Shown piece after piece: positions 23,601 through 33,800 of a DNA stretch of 64,000 nucleotides. A model generated the notes under the pieces. The model was given only the letters and a program-made list of their open reading frames with translations. It searched no databases and was not told the origin of the DNA. Every line of letters begins with the position of its first letter. Within the stretch, counting starts at the first letter, position 1. A program made the translations under genes and the position numbers. The DNA is from Metridium senile (lineage: Eukaryota > Cnidaria > Anthozoa > Actiniaria > Metridiidae), in the NCBI GenBank assembly GCA_949775045.1, contig OX459100.1, forward strand, positions 3,369,436-3,433,435, in the 5' to 3' direction.

Positions 23601-24754
23601 GGGCGTCACCCGTAGTTATAGTACCAAAACCTGATGGCGATATTAGATTTTGTGTAGATTACCGGAAGCTAAACCGAGTCACGAAGATGGATGCCTATCC
23701 TTTACCAAGAATTGACAAGATGTTGGAGAGGGTAAGTGCTGCAAACTACATAACCACCTTAGATTTAACTAAAGGGTACTGGCAAATCCCCTTAGAAGAA
23801 TCCACTATTGAGAAATCCTCATTTATTTGTTCCAAAGGTTTGTTTAATTTTCTTGTAATGCCGTTTGGAATGAAAACCGCACCAGCTACTTTTCAGCGGA
23901 TGATGACAGAAGTTGTGTTAAAGGGTCTCGAGGATTTTACCGATGCCTACCTTGACGACGTGGAGATTGACACACGAGGATCATTCTCACAACATATGTT
24001 TGAGTTACAACAAGTACTACATAGATTGAGGAAGTTTCACTTGAGTGCTAGACCATCCAAATGTAAAATTGCTATGTTAACTGTTGATTTCATTGGTCAC
24101 CATGTTGGTAATGGATGCATCAGACCGAAGGAAGCCCTTGTAAAAGCAGTGCTGAAGTTTCCAAGACCGACTGTTAAGAAGGAAGTAAGATCATTTTTAG
24201 GATTAGTAGGATACTATCGTAAGTTTATTTCCAATTTTTCAGATAGAGCAGCTGTGTTAAGTGACTTGACCAGAGGAAACCGTCCAACTAAAGTAATTTG
24301 GAGTGAAGTCTGCGAATCTGCCTTTAATGACCTAAAGCAAGCCATTACCAGTACACCGGTATTGACATCTCCAAAGTGGCACCTCCAGTTTATAGTACAG
24401 GTTGATGCTTCAAATAGAGGACTTGGAGCAGTTTTAAGCCAGTTTGATGAAGAAGGAGAGGAACATCCAATCGGATATGCAAGCCGTAAACTCCAGCCCA
24501 GAGAAGAGCTACTGTCGACTACTGAGAAAGAATGCCTTGCTATAGTTTGGGCTATTGAGCTTTACAGGTATTACTTATATGGTCGACATTTCATTCTACA
24601 GACTGATCATAATCCTTTAACCTGGTTGTCCCAAGTGAAAGACAAGAGCAGAAAACTACTGAGGTGGAGCCTAACTATTCAAGAGTACGACTTAGAAATT
24701 CAGCATAAAAGTGGAAAGAAAAATGTCAATGCAGATGTACTTAGTAGGTTGTAA
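20675..24754 (+). CDS. Gag-Pol polyprotein of the Gmr1-like retrotransposon (integrase core deleted)
   Basis: A single open frame of 1359 aa. N-terminal SAP-like segment, then a charged coiled coil with a tandem 25-residue duplication (about 82-128) and a Gag domain (about 170-320). A CCHC knuckle CX2CX4HX4C lies at 387-400. Aspartic protease motif LVDTGC is near 454. The start of the integrase HHCC zinc-binding region (AGHLGKEKTISRIV) is at about 700. At about 722 the sequence jumps directly to GYSPFELLYGKTVRG and the integrase C-terminal region. The CC half of the zinc finger and the DDE catalytic core are therefore missing, and the fusion stays in frame. Reverse transcriptase follows, with FCVDYRKLN (about 993) and YLDD (about 1091), then RNase H with VDASNRGLGAVLSQ (about 1243). 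No env. The integrase lies before RT, as in Gmr1-like elements. It can still make Gag, PR, RT and RH but should need integrase in trans. Confidence 0.93.
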   Translation: MDNYDNLSLEDLREECTSRLISFSAKDGKRNLVSKLKVADKKSESLYSEEEEGAVGGSEAVCKDSVVSGIFEEQLRLLELQRVMRQEELQAMREEREVRAKEREVMRQEELQAMREEREVRAKEREERKEEEERQLKLLSMQLEMKKMETAGMSKAKGVVLLKMRDMREGEDIDDFFRVFELTANTQHIPKQDWLGNLIPRLSEKAKSVYLEIKASDAQDYDKAKLAILASYQLTVDHYRYKFRNSDKSAEEDFVQWARRTRRYLDRWMLVARATGDAERILEQITIERMLDAVGPELRAWLKEKKPVTAEELAKVANEHVQARKGPLIDGKYANLDKNKPKRNTSNFIPEQPRTNVNSHHINPIATRPFPQAKEEKRITSNFRGKCYKCQEVGHMSFNCPKVKQNSPLSTSTHKQSQPGSSYLCFTPMHKDTQFPEHFVKGTIDGIPAKMLVDTGCTRTLVHRKFVKKPEDTQENITILTATGERVTVPLVSLEIEVKQGKYKELVGVVDNLPVDCLLGRSSYGRVITRDDLLLHWGTDCDKALVTTRSQTKQKAQERIEELVDRENSLAKKTLSPPRDETTKSKPTTEIGEDAKQTTVEPTKSIKPEVSEVNILDRNIDQVVSDQRNDTTLTQCRNNVLTGAPKENDGYFYEKGLLMHRKFSENIHDGLPYVDRIVVPESYRPEILRVSHTLPLAGHLGKEKTISRIVSHFYWPRLSFDVGYSPFELLYGKTVRGPLAVIKESWMEKKTPERNLITYVLEMRRRMQTMQQAVYENMKESQDKQKKNYDKKSSVRKFEVGDKVLVLLPTPGSKLETKWQGPYTVTAVKQEGRTYEVDTGKSKKQLRTYNINILTRWQSKDETTAFVMEESCEMPLPHEKSLPQLTSDETWKDVVVSRELDKEQSMEVQKLLYEFSDVFSGKPNRTNAALHKIETGEAQPIRSAPYKVPQRLEKAVEDEVAKMLEMEIIQPSASPWASPVVIVPKPDGDIRFCVDYRKLNRVTKMDAYPLPRIDKMLERVSAANYITTLDLTKGYWQIPLEESTIEKSSFICSKGLFNFLVMPFGMKTAPATFQRMMTEVVLKGLEDFTDAYLDDVEIDTRGSFSQHMFELQQVLHRLRKFHLSARPSKCKIAMLTVDFIGHHVGNGCIRPKEALVKAVLKFPRPTVKKEVRSFLGLVGYYRKFISNFSDRAAVLSDLTRGNRPTKVIWSEVCESAFNDLKQAITSTPVLTSPKWHLQFIVQVDASNRGLGAVLSQFDEEGEEHPIGYASRKLQPREELLSTTEKECLAIVWAIELYRYYLYGRHFILQTDHNPLTWLSQVKDKSRKLLRWSLTIQEYDLEIQHKSGKKNVNADVLSRL

Positions 24755-25154
24755 GTATATTTGTTGAAATGAGTGTGAGTGTTGTTGGCGAGACAGGAAT
24801 GAGGAAACATGTGTGTTTATTGTGTTGTGCGAAAAAAGCTGTGAGACAGAAATGAGAAAATGTGTACTTTATTGTATTTGTGTGAAAAAAAAAGTTGAGT
24901 TGTGAGACAGGAAGGGGAAGACGTGTACATGTGTGAAAAAAAAAATCGGGGAATGCTTGTCTTATGTTCTCTTACGTTTGGGATCTCTTTTGATTCTCAT
25001 TTATTTTTGATTCGGGTGTGTCTACACTTCGGAAGTTCCATATGTACAGGAAATGCAATTTCCTCTATCTTTCAAATTTAGTGAATTCATCCTCTTTTCA
25101 TTAGATATTTCATAATTTGTTAAAAAAATTTAGAAATAGTCTTAAGGGGGGAGG
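24755..25154 (+). other. Retrotransposon 3' untranslated region and polypurine tract
   Basis: Contains three diverged repeats of a GTGAGACAGGAAxGAGGAAxxxGTGT unit (24792-24925). It ends in the polypurine tract AAGGGGGGAGG, immediately before the 3' LTR at 25155. No env-like frame. Confidence 0.85.
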
Positions 25155-26061
25155 TGTCAAGAGTCCAATAATTAACATAAGTTTCTCGTAGTATTTTTTT
25201 AGTTAACAATAGGTCGTTCATCCCATTATTTAGAATAAGTCAAAATATTTAGTAACAATAGGTCTTTCAGTTCATTAATCAACATAAGTTAAATTCTAGT
25301 CGATCTATTATCTATATACAATGAGGTTACATCACCGTTATGATAATTTTGGTTAGTATAAATACGCCCTAACGCGGCTAGTTGTTCAGTCACTCGTGTA
25401 GCAAAAGTATACGAGATCTAGAGCAGTTCCTGTGATCAGACTCACACAGAGTCCTGTAATAAACTGCGAAATCCAGCTAACTCATTCAGAGTTAAAAGTT
25501 AGAAGAATTAAGAACAAGAGAACACTTAAAAGAATACAAGAAATACGTTAAAGAATACCTGCAAGAACAAGAAAACGCTAAACGAAAGAATCACAAGAAA
25601 TACGTTAAAGAATACCTGCAAGAACAAGAAAACGCTAAACGAAAGAATCACAAGAAATACGTTAAAGAATACCTACAAGAAGGAGAGAATCACTTAAAGA
25701 ACAACAAAACCAGAAGACGAGAACCTCTACTAGTAAAAGAACCACGTGCACAAAAGAACGAAAGAACAACCAAAACTTTAAGTATCAAGAATATATCCTT
25801 AGTTTTCACATATATTAATAATAGATAAATATCAAGAATATATCTTAGTTCCACACATATTAATAATAGATAAATAAGTATCAAGTACATAATCCTTTGG
25901 TTCCCTTTAACTTAGTATGGTCATTAGGCGTTTAATTTATAATAAATATTTGTTGTATGTTGTTATACGTTGTTGTATTCAGTGAGCTCGTATTCCTGGG
26001 GAATGCTGCACTTGGGGGTTTTGGGAGGGGTTCATTGACTGACCCACCGTGCTCCGTCACA
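25155..26061 (+). repeat. 3' LTR
   Basis: Same 907-bp sequence as the 5' LTR, ending CACA and followed by the CATAC target-site copy. Apparent identity to the 5' LTR means little time since insertion, or recent gene conversion. Confidence 0.95.
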
Positions 26062-26704
26062 CATACTACCATGTCACTGTGACTTAATGTAGGTGCAACA
26101 ATTTTGTTGTGTGGACAAAGATTTTCAAAAGTTATTATTACACAAAGGGATTCGTACCAGCCTTTAGTCAACAATTGGTATTGTATATTCATTTCACACT
26201 AACCGGTACTGACTTTATACAAAATTATTTGTGGTTCTTTTTGGTGTTGCAGTGCACCTGGGGCATTAAAAACAATAGCCATAAACAAAGAACTTAGTAT
26301 GAAACAATACCCTGAGGAACAACTCTAAACCAGAAAACTAGACAACTTGCAACACCAAGAAAAACTCATTTAGCCTACTATTTGGTTTTATTGGATTATT
26401 TTGCTATCAAAATAAATACTATATACTATATGTTATTTCCAAATAGTAAGATCAATTTACAAATATTATAATTACTACATGTATTATTTAAAGCATTTAA
26501 AAGCGAGTGGCTTAAATATGTATTGGAATCTTGTTGCAATTTGCAACATGTCTGTTATTATATTACAATAATTGTCATTATTGATACACCTATTTGCAAA
26601 AGCTTTGTCAAAGATAATTTTAAAAACACAAACAATCAGTAAAATTGAAATGTAAACAAAACTGAATATGTCCACACTAAACTAGTACATTACATTACTC
26701 TGTG

Positions 26705-26853
26705 ACATAAATAACATTACATTACATATTATAATACATTACATTACATTACATTACATTACATTACATTACATTACATTACATTACATTACATTACATT
26801 ACATTACATTACATTACATTACATTACATTACATTACATTACATTACATTACA
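26705..26853. repeat. (ACATT)n microsatellite
   Basis: About 25 near-perfect ACATT units in the DNA between the retrotransposon and the 3' end of the minus-strand SLC7 locus. The rest of 26067-27287 is AT-rich with nothing recognisable. Confidence 0.97.
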
Positions 26854-27287
26854 ATTGAGTATTAATTTGTCTTTGAATGGTGGATCACCTTTGACAAGCT
26901 TTTAAAAATAGGTGTTTAAAACCTGGAAAGTTGGAATGATCTCAAAGTTCTTGTTTTTCAAAGTTATTAAAAAATTAAAATATAATTATTTTCACACTCA
27001 ATTAACTTATCTACGTAATAGCCCCATACAGCTATTGCAATTGGTTTGATTGCCCTACTATTCTGCCACGATCATCATCATACACACATACTAATCAGCT
27101 AGTTGCACAAAAGCCATATGCTATTGAAGTTACCCAACCTAACTCTAAATTGGCTCTTATCCTGTGTATTTTCACACAAAAATTATTATTCATAAGGCCA
27201 AATTCAAACATCAAATTTGTTTGTTTGTAGCTTGTTCAACATAATGTAAAATGTAGTCTTATTCACAGCTCCCAATAGGAGCCATTA

Positions 27288-27498
27288 AGGGGTGGACCAT
27301 TTGACTTTTGAGGGGGGGGGGGGGGGGTGGATGATTTTGTCCGTGCAGGAAATTTTTTTTAGCCCGCTGGCATGTGCACGCAATTTATTTTATAGAAAAG
27401 CAAAGATTTCAGTGGCATTCAGTGGAAATTTTGGCTTGCAGGATTTTTTTTTTCAAAATCATCCACCCCCCCCTCAAAAGTTAAATGGTCCACCCCTA
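27288..27498. mobile_element. MITE with GGGTGGACCATTTGACTTTT ends
   Basis: Left arm GGGGTGGACCATTTGACTTT with a G-run is inverted at the right as a C-run, AAAAGTTAAATGGTCCACCC. A related element with GGGCGGACCATTAGAAAAAC ends lies at 61601-61786. Confidence 0.8.
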
Positions 27499-27631
27499 AA
27501 AACATAACATTATTGAAAAAAGTTAAACTGTAACAGTCGTCGTCATGACATTTGCGCGCTTTGCTTTGAAAGTTAGGTGTTGGCTCAGTTATAAGCCAAA
27601 CACAAGACTAACAATTTTCTATTAAAACTTA

Positions 27632-27877
27632 ATCGCTTAGATCGTGAAGAGTTCACAGTCCTCTTACACACAATAAGCAGTTCGACAATCTCTGTAAATA
27701 TTATTTGATCCTGTTTGATGTTTGAAGTTGGTCTGTAAAACTAGCAAGTTTTTAAGAAACCTTTGCTCAGATCATGAAGAGTTCAAAGTGCTCTTATGAG
27801 CAAAACAAATGATAACCATTTAAACAATATCTGTAAATATTACTTGATTCTGTTTGATGTTTGAAGTTGGTCTGTAT
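27632..27877. repeat. Direct duplication in the 3' UTR of the minus-strand SLC7 locus
   Basis: Two imperfect copies (about 27635-27738 and about 27770-27877) share GATCNTGAAGAGTTCA, ATCTGTAAATATTA and TGTTTGATGTTTGAAGTTGG. The second copy ends right at the stop codon of the shared terminal exon, so both copies would lie in the common 3' UTR. Confidence 0.75.
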
Positions 27878-30800
27878 TTAACCGACAACAGCTTCCTCGC
27901 TGTCCGGAAGAGCAACGTCACATAGAATTTGTAACTTGTATGTTAATGCAGCTGTAAAGAAAGAAGGTTTTGATTGTGACATCTCATACAAATAACAAAA
28001 TAATAATAAAATACAAAGGCTTTGCTGATGAAAAGGTTGGGGGACAGGTTGTCTTCTGCATGTGAAACCAGGGGTGGATCTAGGGGGTGTCCCTACTGGC
28101 ATCGGACACCCCCTCCCCCCTAGCACCCAGTTACCCGTATTGTATTTAAGGCATTTAGGGATCAGACGTACACCCCCTAACACCTTAAGAGTCCTTCACC
28201 CCCTGACAAATGTCTGGATCTGCCCTTGGAAACACCAGTGCATACAAAGAACAAAATATATAAAGGCTTGGCTGCTCATGACCAAAATCACCTTCACTAC
28301 CCCCACTAAAACAAGTACATACCTAGAACACTAATTACACACTTACCAAAACACTTGAGGAACCATTTTGGTGCTAATTTGAAGTACACAAAGAAAAGAT
28401 AGAAAGGGATTCCAGTGAGAATAAACAGAAGACAGAAAAACGATTCCAGAGGTGCCTCATAGAAAGGTGCTATGACCAAATATAATGACGCCAGGAATAC
28501 AATTATAGGAATAAATATCGGCACCTGAAAAATATGGAAACTCATGTTAATGAAGATATACAATTTGTGGCGAATTGATTATGTACTATTTCATTTGGAC
28601 TGATTTTCAGGCGATTTTTAAACAATTTAAACAGCATTGGAAGTTGCAGACCAGATTGTAGCCTGCAAAACAGGCGCGTGCCGTTCTTTTGGGGTTTTTG
28701 GGGAAAAATCGGATTTTTCTGCTGCATGTATAATCTCTTCTACAACTTGCAACACTAAATCACAAGTTTCAAGACAAACTTTCTCACAAAATCTCTCTCA
28801 AGCAATTTACTATACCTTATAAGGTCTGTCCATGTTAGGTTTTTTATATCGCAGCCATAGTAACGAAGCCACCGTGCCACCATAAAAGACCCACGCGGCA
28901 AAACTGAAGTAATTGATCAGAGTTTCAAAGCTACTTGAATCAGGAAGCAACATGATCCATGCAATTATACTCTAAAGAAAGGGAAAATAAATAAGAATTG
29001 ATAAGGGTGTGCCACAGGGAACAACTTTGGGCCCAAGAGTGTAGAGTACACACAATATATCTCTTTCTCGTATTCAACTTCGATTACAGAATATCGGGAT
29101 GTGTTTGAACTAGCTGTATATACAGTTTTAGTGCAAGCACGCTAAGCAAAGGACTCTAAGGTTTTGTATAAAGGTTGCAAAAAGCGGAGCCAGGGGGTGA
29201 AATGTCTGACTACTCGCCCCCCTTTGGAGTAGAAAAAATACTGAGAATAACATACTATAGTGTATACTCACATTAAACAACATAGCGGGTAGAGGTGTGT
29301 GCTGTTTGGTGTGGACCATCGCTAGAAACTCTGGTAAATGACCTTCACGGGCAGCGACATACACCAGTCTAAACGAAGCAAACAAATGTTTAAGTAAAGC
29401 ATATTCAGTTGTGTGTGTTGTCCGCTGAGAACATTGCTCAGCCCATATTGTGAAAAAAAGTTTAATTAAATTCAAAGATTTTTAAAACGTTTAATTTAGA
29501 TAAATGTTATCAAAAAATACGAATAGTGTTGAAATAGGCACAAGCAACATGTTTTTGTTAAAAAGACTGTGTTAAAGCCGACTTACACGGCACAACTTTT
29601 GCCTACAATTGTAGCATGCAACTCGCTTACAACTTGACTTAAGTCGGATAATACTATTGTTAGCACCAAAGTTGTGCCGTGTAAATCAAGTTGTAAGCAA
29701 GTTGCATGCGATAGTTCTAGGCAAAAGTTGTGCCGTGTAAATCGGTCTTTAGTTTTCCAAGACGAGCAACATTTTCTTAGACGGTGTTGTTTTGTTGCCC
29801 AATTAAATCACAGAATTTTCAACATTCACTTTACTTTTAAAAAAGAATTTGCATACGCTAACATCCGCAAGAACAGCGAAGCATGCGTTTTATAGTTTGT
29901 ATACCTTCCTCCAGAAAAGGCTGAGCCGTTAGCAGCACCAAACGTAGAACAGGCGACAAAGATAGGGATAGTCCATGCCATGGGACCGTACAGTCTGTTA
30001 GCTAACGTCTGCAATAAATTGTTGTCAAATATGTGATCAATAAGATGATGATTAGAGCTGTTGTCATGGTGGTAATGGTGGTGAAGATGATGTTTATGGA
30101 GATAATTGATGATTGAAGCTAGAGCTGTTGGTAGTTGCGGTGGTGGTGGTAGTGAAGATTATGATTATATGGCAATGATGAGGATGGAAGATGCGGATCG
30201 TGATAATGACAAAGTTGACAATAATAATGGTGAGAATGATTATGACCATGATGTGATGATGATGATATAATAGAACGTTTTCGTATAACCCCGACTAACA
30301 TGCAAATGAGCAAATTTGTAAAATAGCATGCCAATTTGGTGTGCGTGTAGCTATATGCTTCAGTGATTCGCACTCTCGACTTAAAATCATCAAAATGGAA
30401 TATCAGTGACAACGAAATCATTTATAGATTTTCCTCGAGACCACTTTTATCAATGATTTTCACAGTGGCTTGTGGCTAAGGGGGAAAAATAGAAGCATAT
30501 GGCTGCAACACACTTCATTGGCATGTTATGTTACACATTGGGTACAACAACGTTCTTTATACACCTATTTCAAAAATCGTTGTCGCAGCCGGACCTACAG
30601 TCCACGCTCTAAAGCCTGCAAAGGATTTCGGTTATATGGACTTAATTTGTGGTTTATTGCACGTTTTTAAAGAAATATTTCTATTTATATCTACCACAAC
30701 AACAACTTGTTATGGTCATTTATTATATAGATTGATTCTAACGCGCGCTCTGATTGGCCAAACAAGCGTGGTTTATGAGAGTATAAACCACGGTCGTAAG

Positions 30801-33800
30801 TTTTCGAAATCAAACAGACTTTTTTGAACGATTTTTGAACAATTTTTAATCGAAATTTATATAATAAAATAAATAATTAAGGTTCAGCCTTGGTTTATAC
30901 TCTGATAACCGCACGCTTGGCATTTGAACACACTTAAAAATGTCCAGAAGCACTCGCTTTCAGCTCGTGCTTCTTGACATTTTCTCGTGTGTTCAAATTG
31001 CCAAGCGTGCGGTTATCAGAGTATAAACCACGGCTGAACCTTAATTATTTGTTAAATAACACAAACACGTACAACCAAAATATGCTATGAATAAATCGAT
31101 AACAAGAGACGAAATACCGACATCCTTTGCAGACTTTAGAGTGTGGACTGTGGCATTGTTTGCAACAACGATTTTTGAAATAGGTGTATAGCTCAAATTC
31201 TTACCACTGCTACAGCTCCAGACGTCTTTATCTCGTCAGGTGAAAGTACCGTAAGATACGATATGTTAACGAGTACATAACAAACGGTAACTAGAGGAAT
31301 ACCAATAAGAATAGAACGTGGAAGATCCCTGGAAAGAAATAGTAGATAGTCCATTAAATACATCTATTTCAAAATGGTTGAATTGTCCAAGGCGATAGGC
31401 CATTCCAAGACGGAAAGGAATTATAAAGTCATACACATATTTCAATAAGATTGTCCAAGGCGATAGGTCATTCCGAGACGGAAACTGAAGGAATTATAGT
31501 CATGTATACACATATTTCAATAACAGTTGTCCAAGGCGTTAGGTCATTCCGAGACGGAAACTGAAGGAATTATAGTCATGTATATACCTATTTCAATAAC
31601 AAGGCGTCCAAGGCGTTAGGTCATTCCGAGACGGAAAGAAAAAATAGGAATACATCTATTTCAATAAGGTTGTCCATGGCAATAGGTCATTCCAAGACGA
31701 CAAGGAATTATATAGCATACACCTATTTCAATAAGGTTGTCCATGGCAATAGGAATTATATAGCATACACCTATTTCAATAAGGTTGTCCATGGCAATAG
31801 GCCATTCCAAGACGACAAGAAATTATATAGCATACACCTATTTCAATAAGGTTGTCCAAGGCGATAGGTCATTCCGAGACGGAAAGAAATAATGGACAAA
31901 TTAACTTCTAAGCCTGGACGTTACATAATCTGTTTGTGATTGGGTGCCAAACAGTCAGAAAGATCTGTAATACCTGTAAGGATTCTTGAGTTCTTCTGTG
32001 ACGTAATTCAAATTATTCCTGAAAAACAAAGCCAAAGTGTTTCATTTATATTACATATTATAGTGCTCTGGTGGTTTTGATTGTGGTTAAGGTGCTTGTA
32101 GTAGTTGTAGTGATAGTGGTGGTGGTAGTGGTGGCGGTAGTGGTGGTGGTAATACTGAGTGATGGAGAGTGGAGTTAAGGAACGATTGAGAAGAGGAGCA
32201 ACTGAGGATTGTATACCTTTATTCATGTGAACATTTTTTTGACATTTAAATTAACAAATGCGGTATATACCAGGCACTAAATAAACATATATTGTATTGT
32301 ATAATGTATTGTATTATATTGTACAGTAATTAAGTTAAGTCAACATTTTTTACGGTGTGACAAATTTCATTATATTACCTATTGTTTATATCAAACACCG
32401 ACGCAGCCTATACTAGTTTACTCGCTAGTTTCTATTTACATTTTTTACGGTGTTACAAATTTCATTATATTACCTATTGTTTATATCAAAAACCGACGCA
32501 GCATATACTAGTTTACTCGCTAGTTTCTAATTTTATTTCTTTTTTTTACGGTGTTACAAATTTCATTCTATTACCTATTGTTTATATCAAACACCGACGC
32601 AGCCTATACTAGTTTACTCGCTGGTTTTTTTGTATTTCTATTGTACAGTTGGTAACTCGAAAGGTCCCGATCGAGTTCGATTCTCAGTGACCTCACATCT
32701 TTGTTTACACTTCTTCCCTTTCCGTGTAGCTTTGTTAGAGCAGATTTCCTATGACTATGAAAAGCTCACGGCACGAACGCGGTCAAGGCACGGCAAGGCA
32801 CGCGAAAATACTAGAAACATCACGGTCACGGCAAGACACGCACACGGCACTACACTTTTTTCAGCTACACGAAATCCGCTCTAGCTTCAAAGTAAATAAG
32901 CGTCACATTGTCGGCTCTCTGCCGGAAAATTAGCTTCGGCTTAAAAGGTACTTCCGACGTAAAATATACTTTATTTTACTGAAAATGTTTCCCTGTAAAA
33001 ATTAGCCGATGTTCGTTTATAATGTTCTCTATATTGTTCAGTAACTGTATTAACTCACCATCCATCATAAGCCCACAGTCCGTTATAGAAAGCAAATCCT
33101 ATCATCCCAATACTAGTAGTTGTACCGGCGAAAGAATTCTGAAAGCTTGCGGTGTACCCTGCGTAATAATAACATAGCATTAAAAACATGATAAATTTTA
33201 CCATATTGACAAGTGTGACGATGTGGCCATGAAACTGGACCAGCGTTCTAGTAAAGTATACATAGGTTAGCCTATGTATGTCGCTGCTAGCTTGTTCACT
33301 TTTCACTTCACGGGTGGAGTTTTGCGAAAAGGGTATACACATATTTCAATTAACGTTGTCCATCTGGAATGGTTGATCTGAGACCGATAGGAATTGTGGG
33401 AGTTCATTCAATTTCAAATACACTGTTTTAATCACACTTGAATGGTGCTGAATTACAGATAACAGTATTTCAGAAGTAAACATTAATATTCAAGAGTGAT
33501 TATAATAGTGTATCTGCAGTTTAACGAGCTCCCACAATTCCTATCGGTCTCAGATCAACCATTTCAGATGGACAACTTTAATTGAAATAGGTGTATATGA
33601 AAAAACACTAGACAAACAATCTTAATCACAAAATATTTGAATTGGGTGGAAACATTCTGACGTTAGCCGAATAGCTCATTACTCCAGTTTCACGTTATTT
33701 ATCACCGCTGTACTATTTGACAAAGGGCGCATTTGCACAGGCTAAGCCTCGATTTGTTGTAAAAATATTCCGAAATTTCAAGCAAAACACGAAAAAGTGG

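Larger units (their letters stand above)
19684..26066 (+). mobile_element. Gmr1-like Ty3/gypsy LTR retrotransposon, complete structure
   Basis: A full element bounded by a 5-bp target-site duplication CATAC (19684-19688 and 26062-26066). It has 907-bp LTRs (19689-20595 and 25155-26061) with TG...CA ends, a primer-binding site, one gag-pol frame and a polypurine tract. The two LTRs show no length difference (constant offset 5466) and no substitution that I found by eye, which indicates a recent insertion. The domain order gag-protease-integrase-RT-RNase H is that described for Gmr1-like Ty3/gypsy elements, not the usual gypsy order. The integrase is largely deleted, so this copy is probably non-autonomous. 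It lies between the 3' ends of the two convergent SLC7 loci. Confidence 0.93.

Noticed and set aside
19684..26066. Classification of the LTR element as Ty1/copia from its IN-before-RT order
   Set aside because: RT, RNase H, CCHC Gag and the GYSPFELLYG integrase segment are of gypsy type. The order matches Gmr1-like gypsy elements instead.
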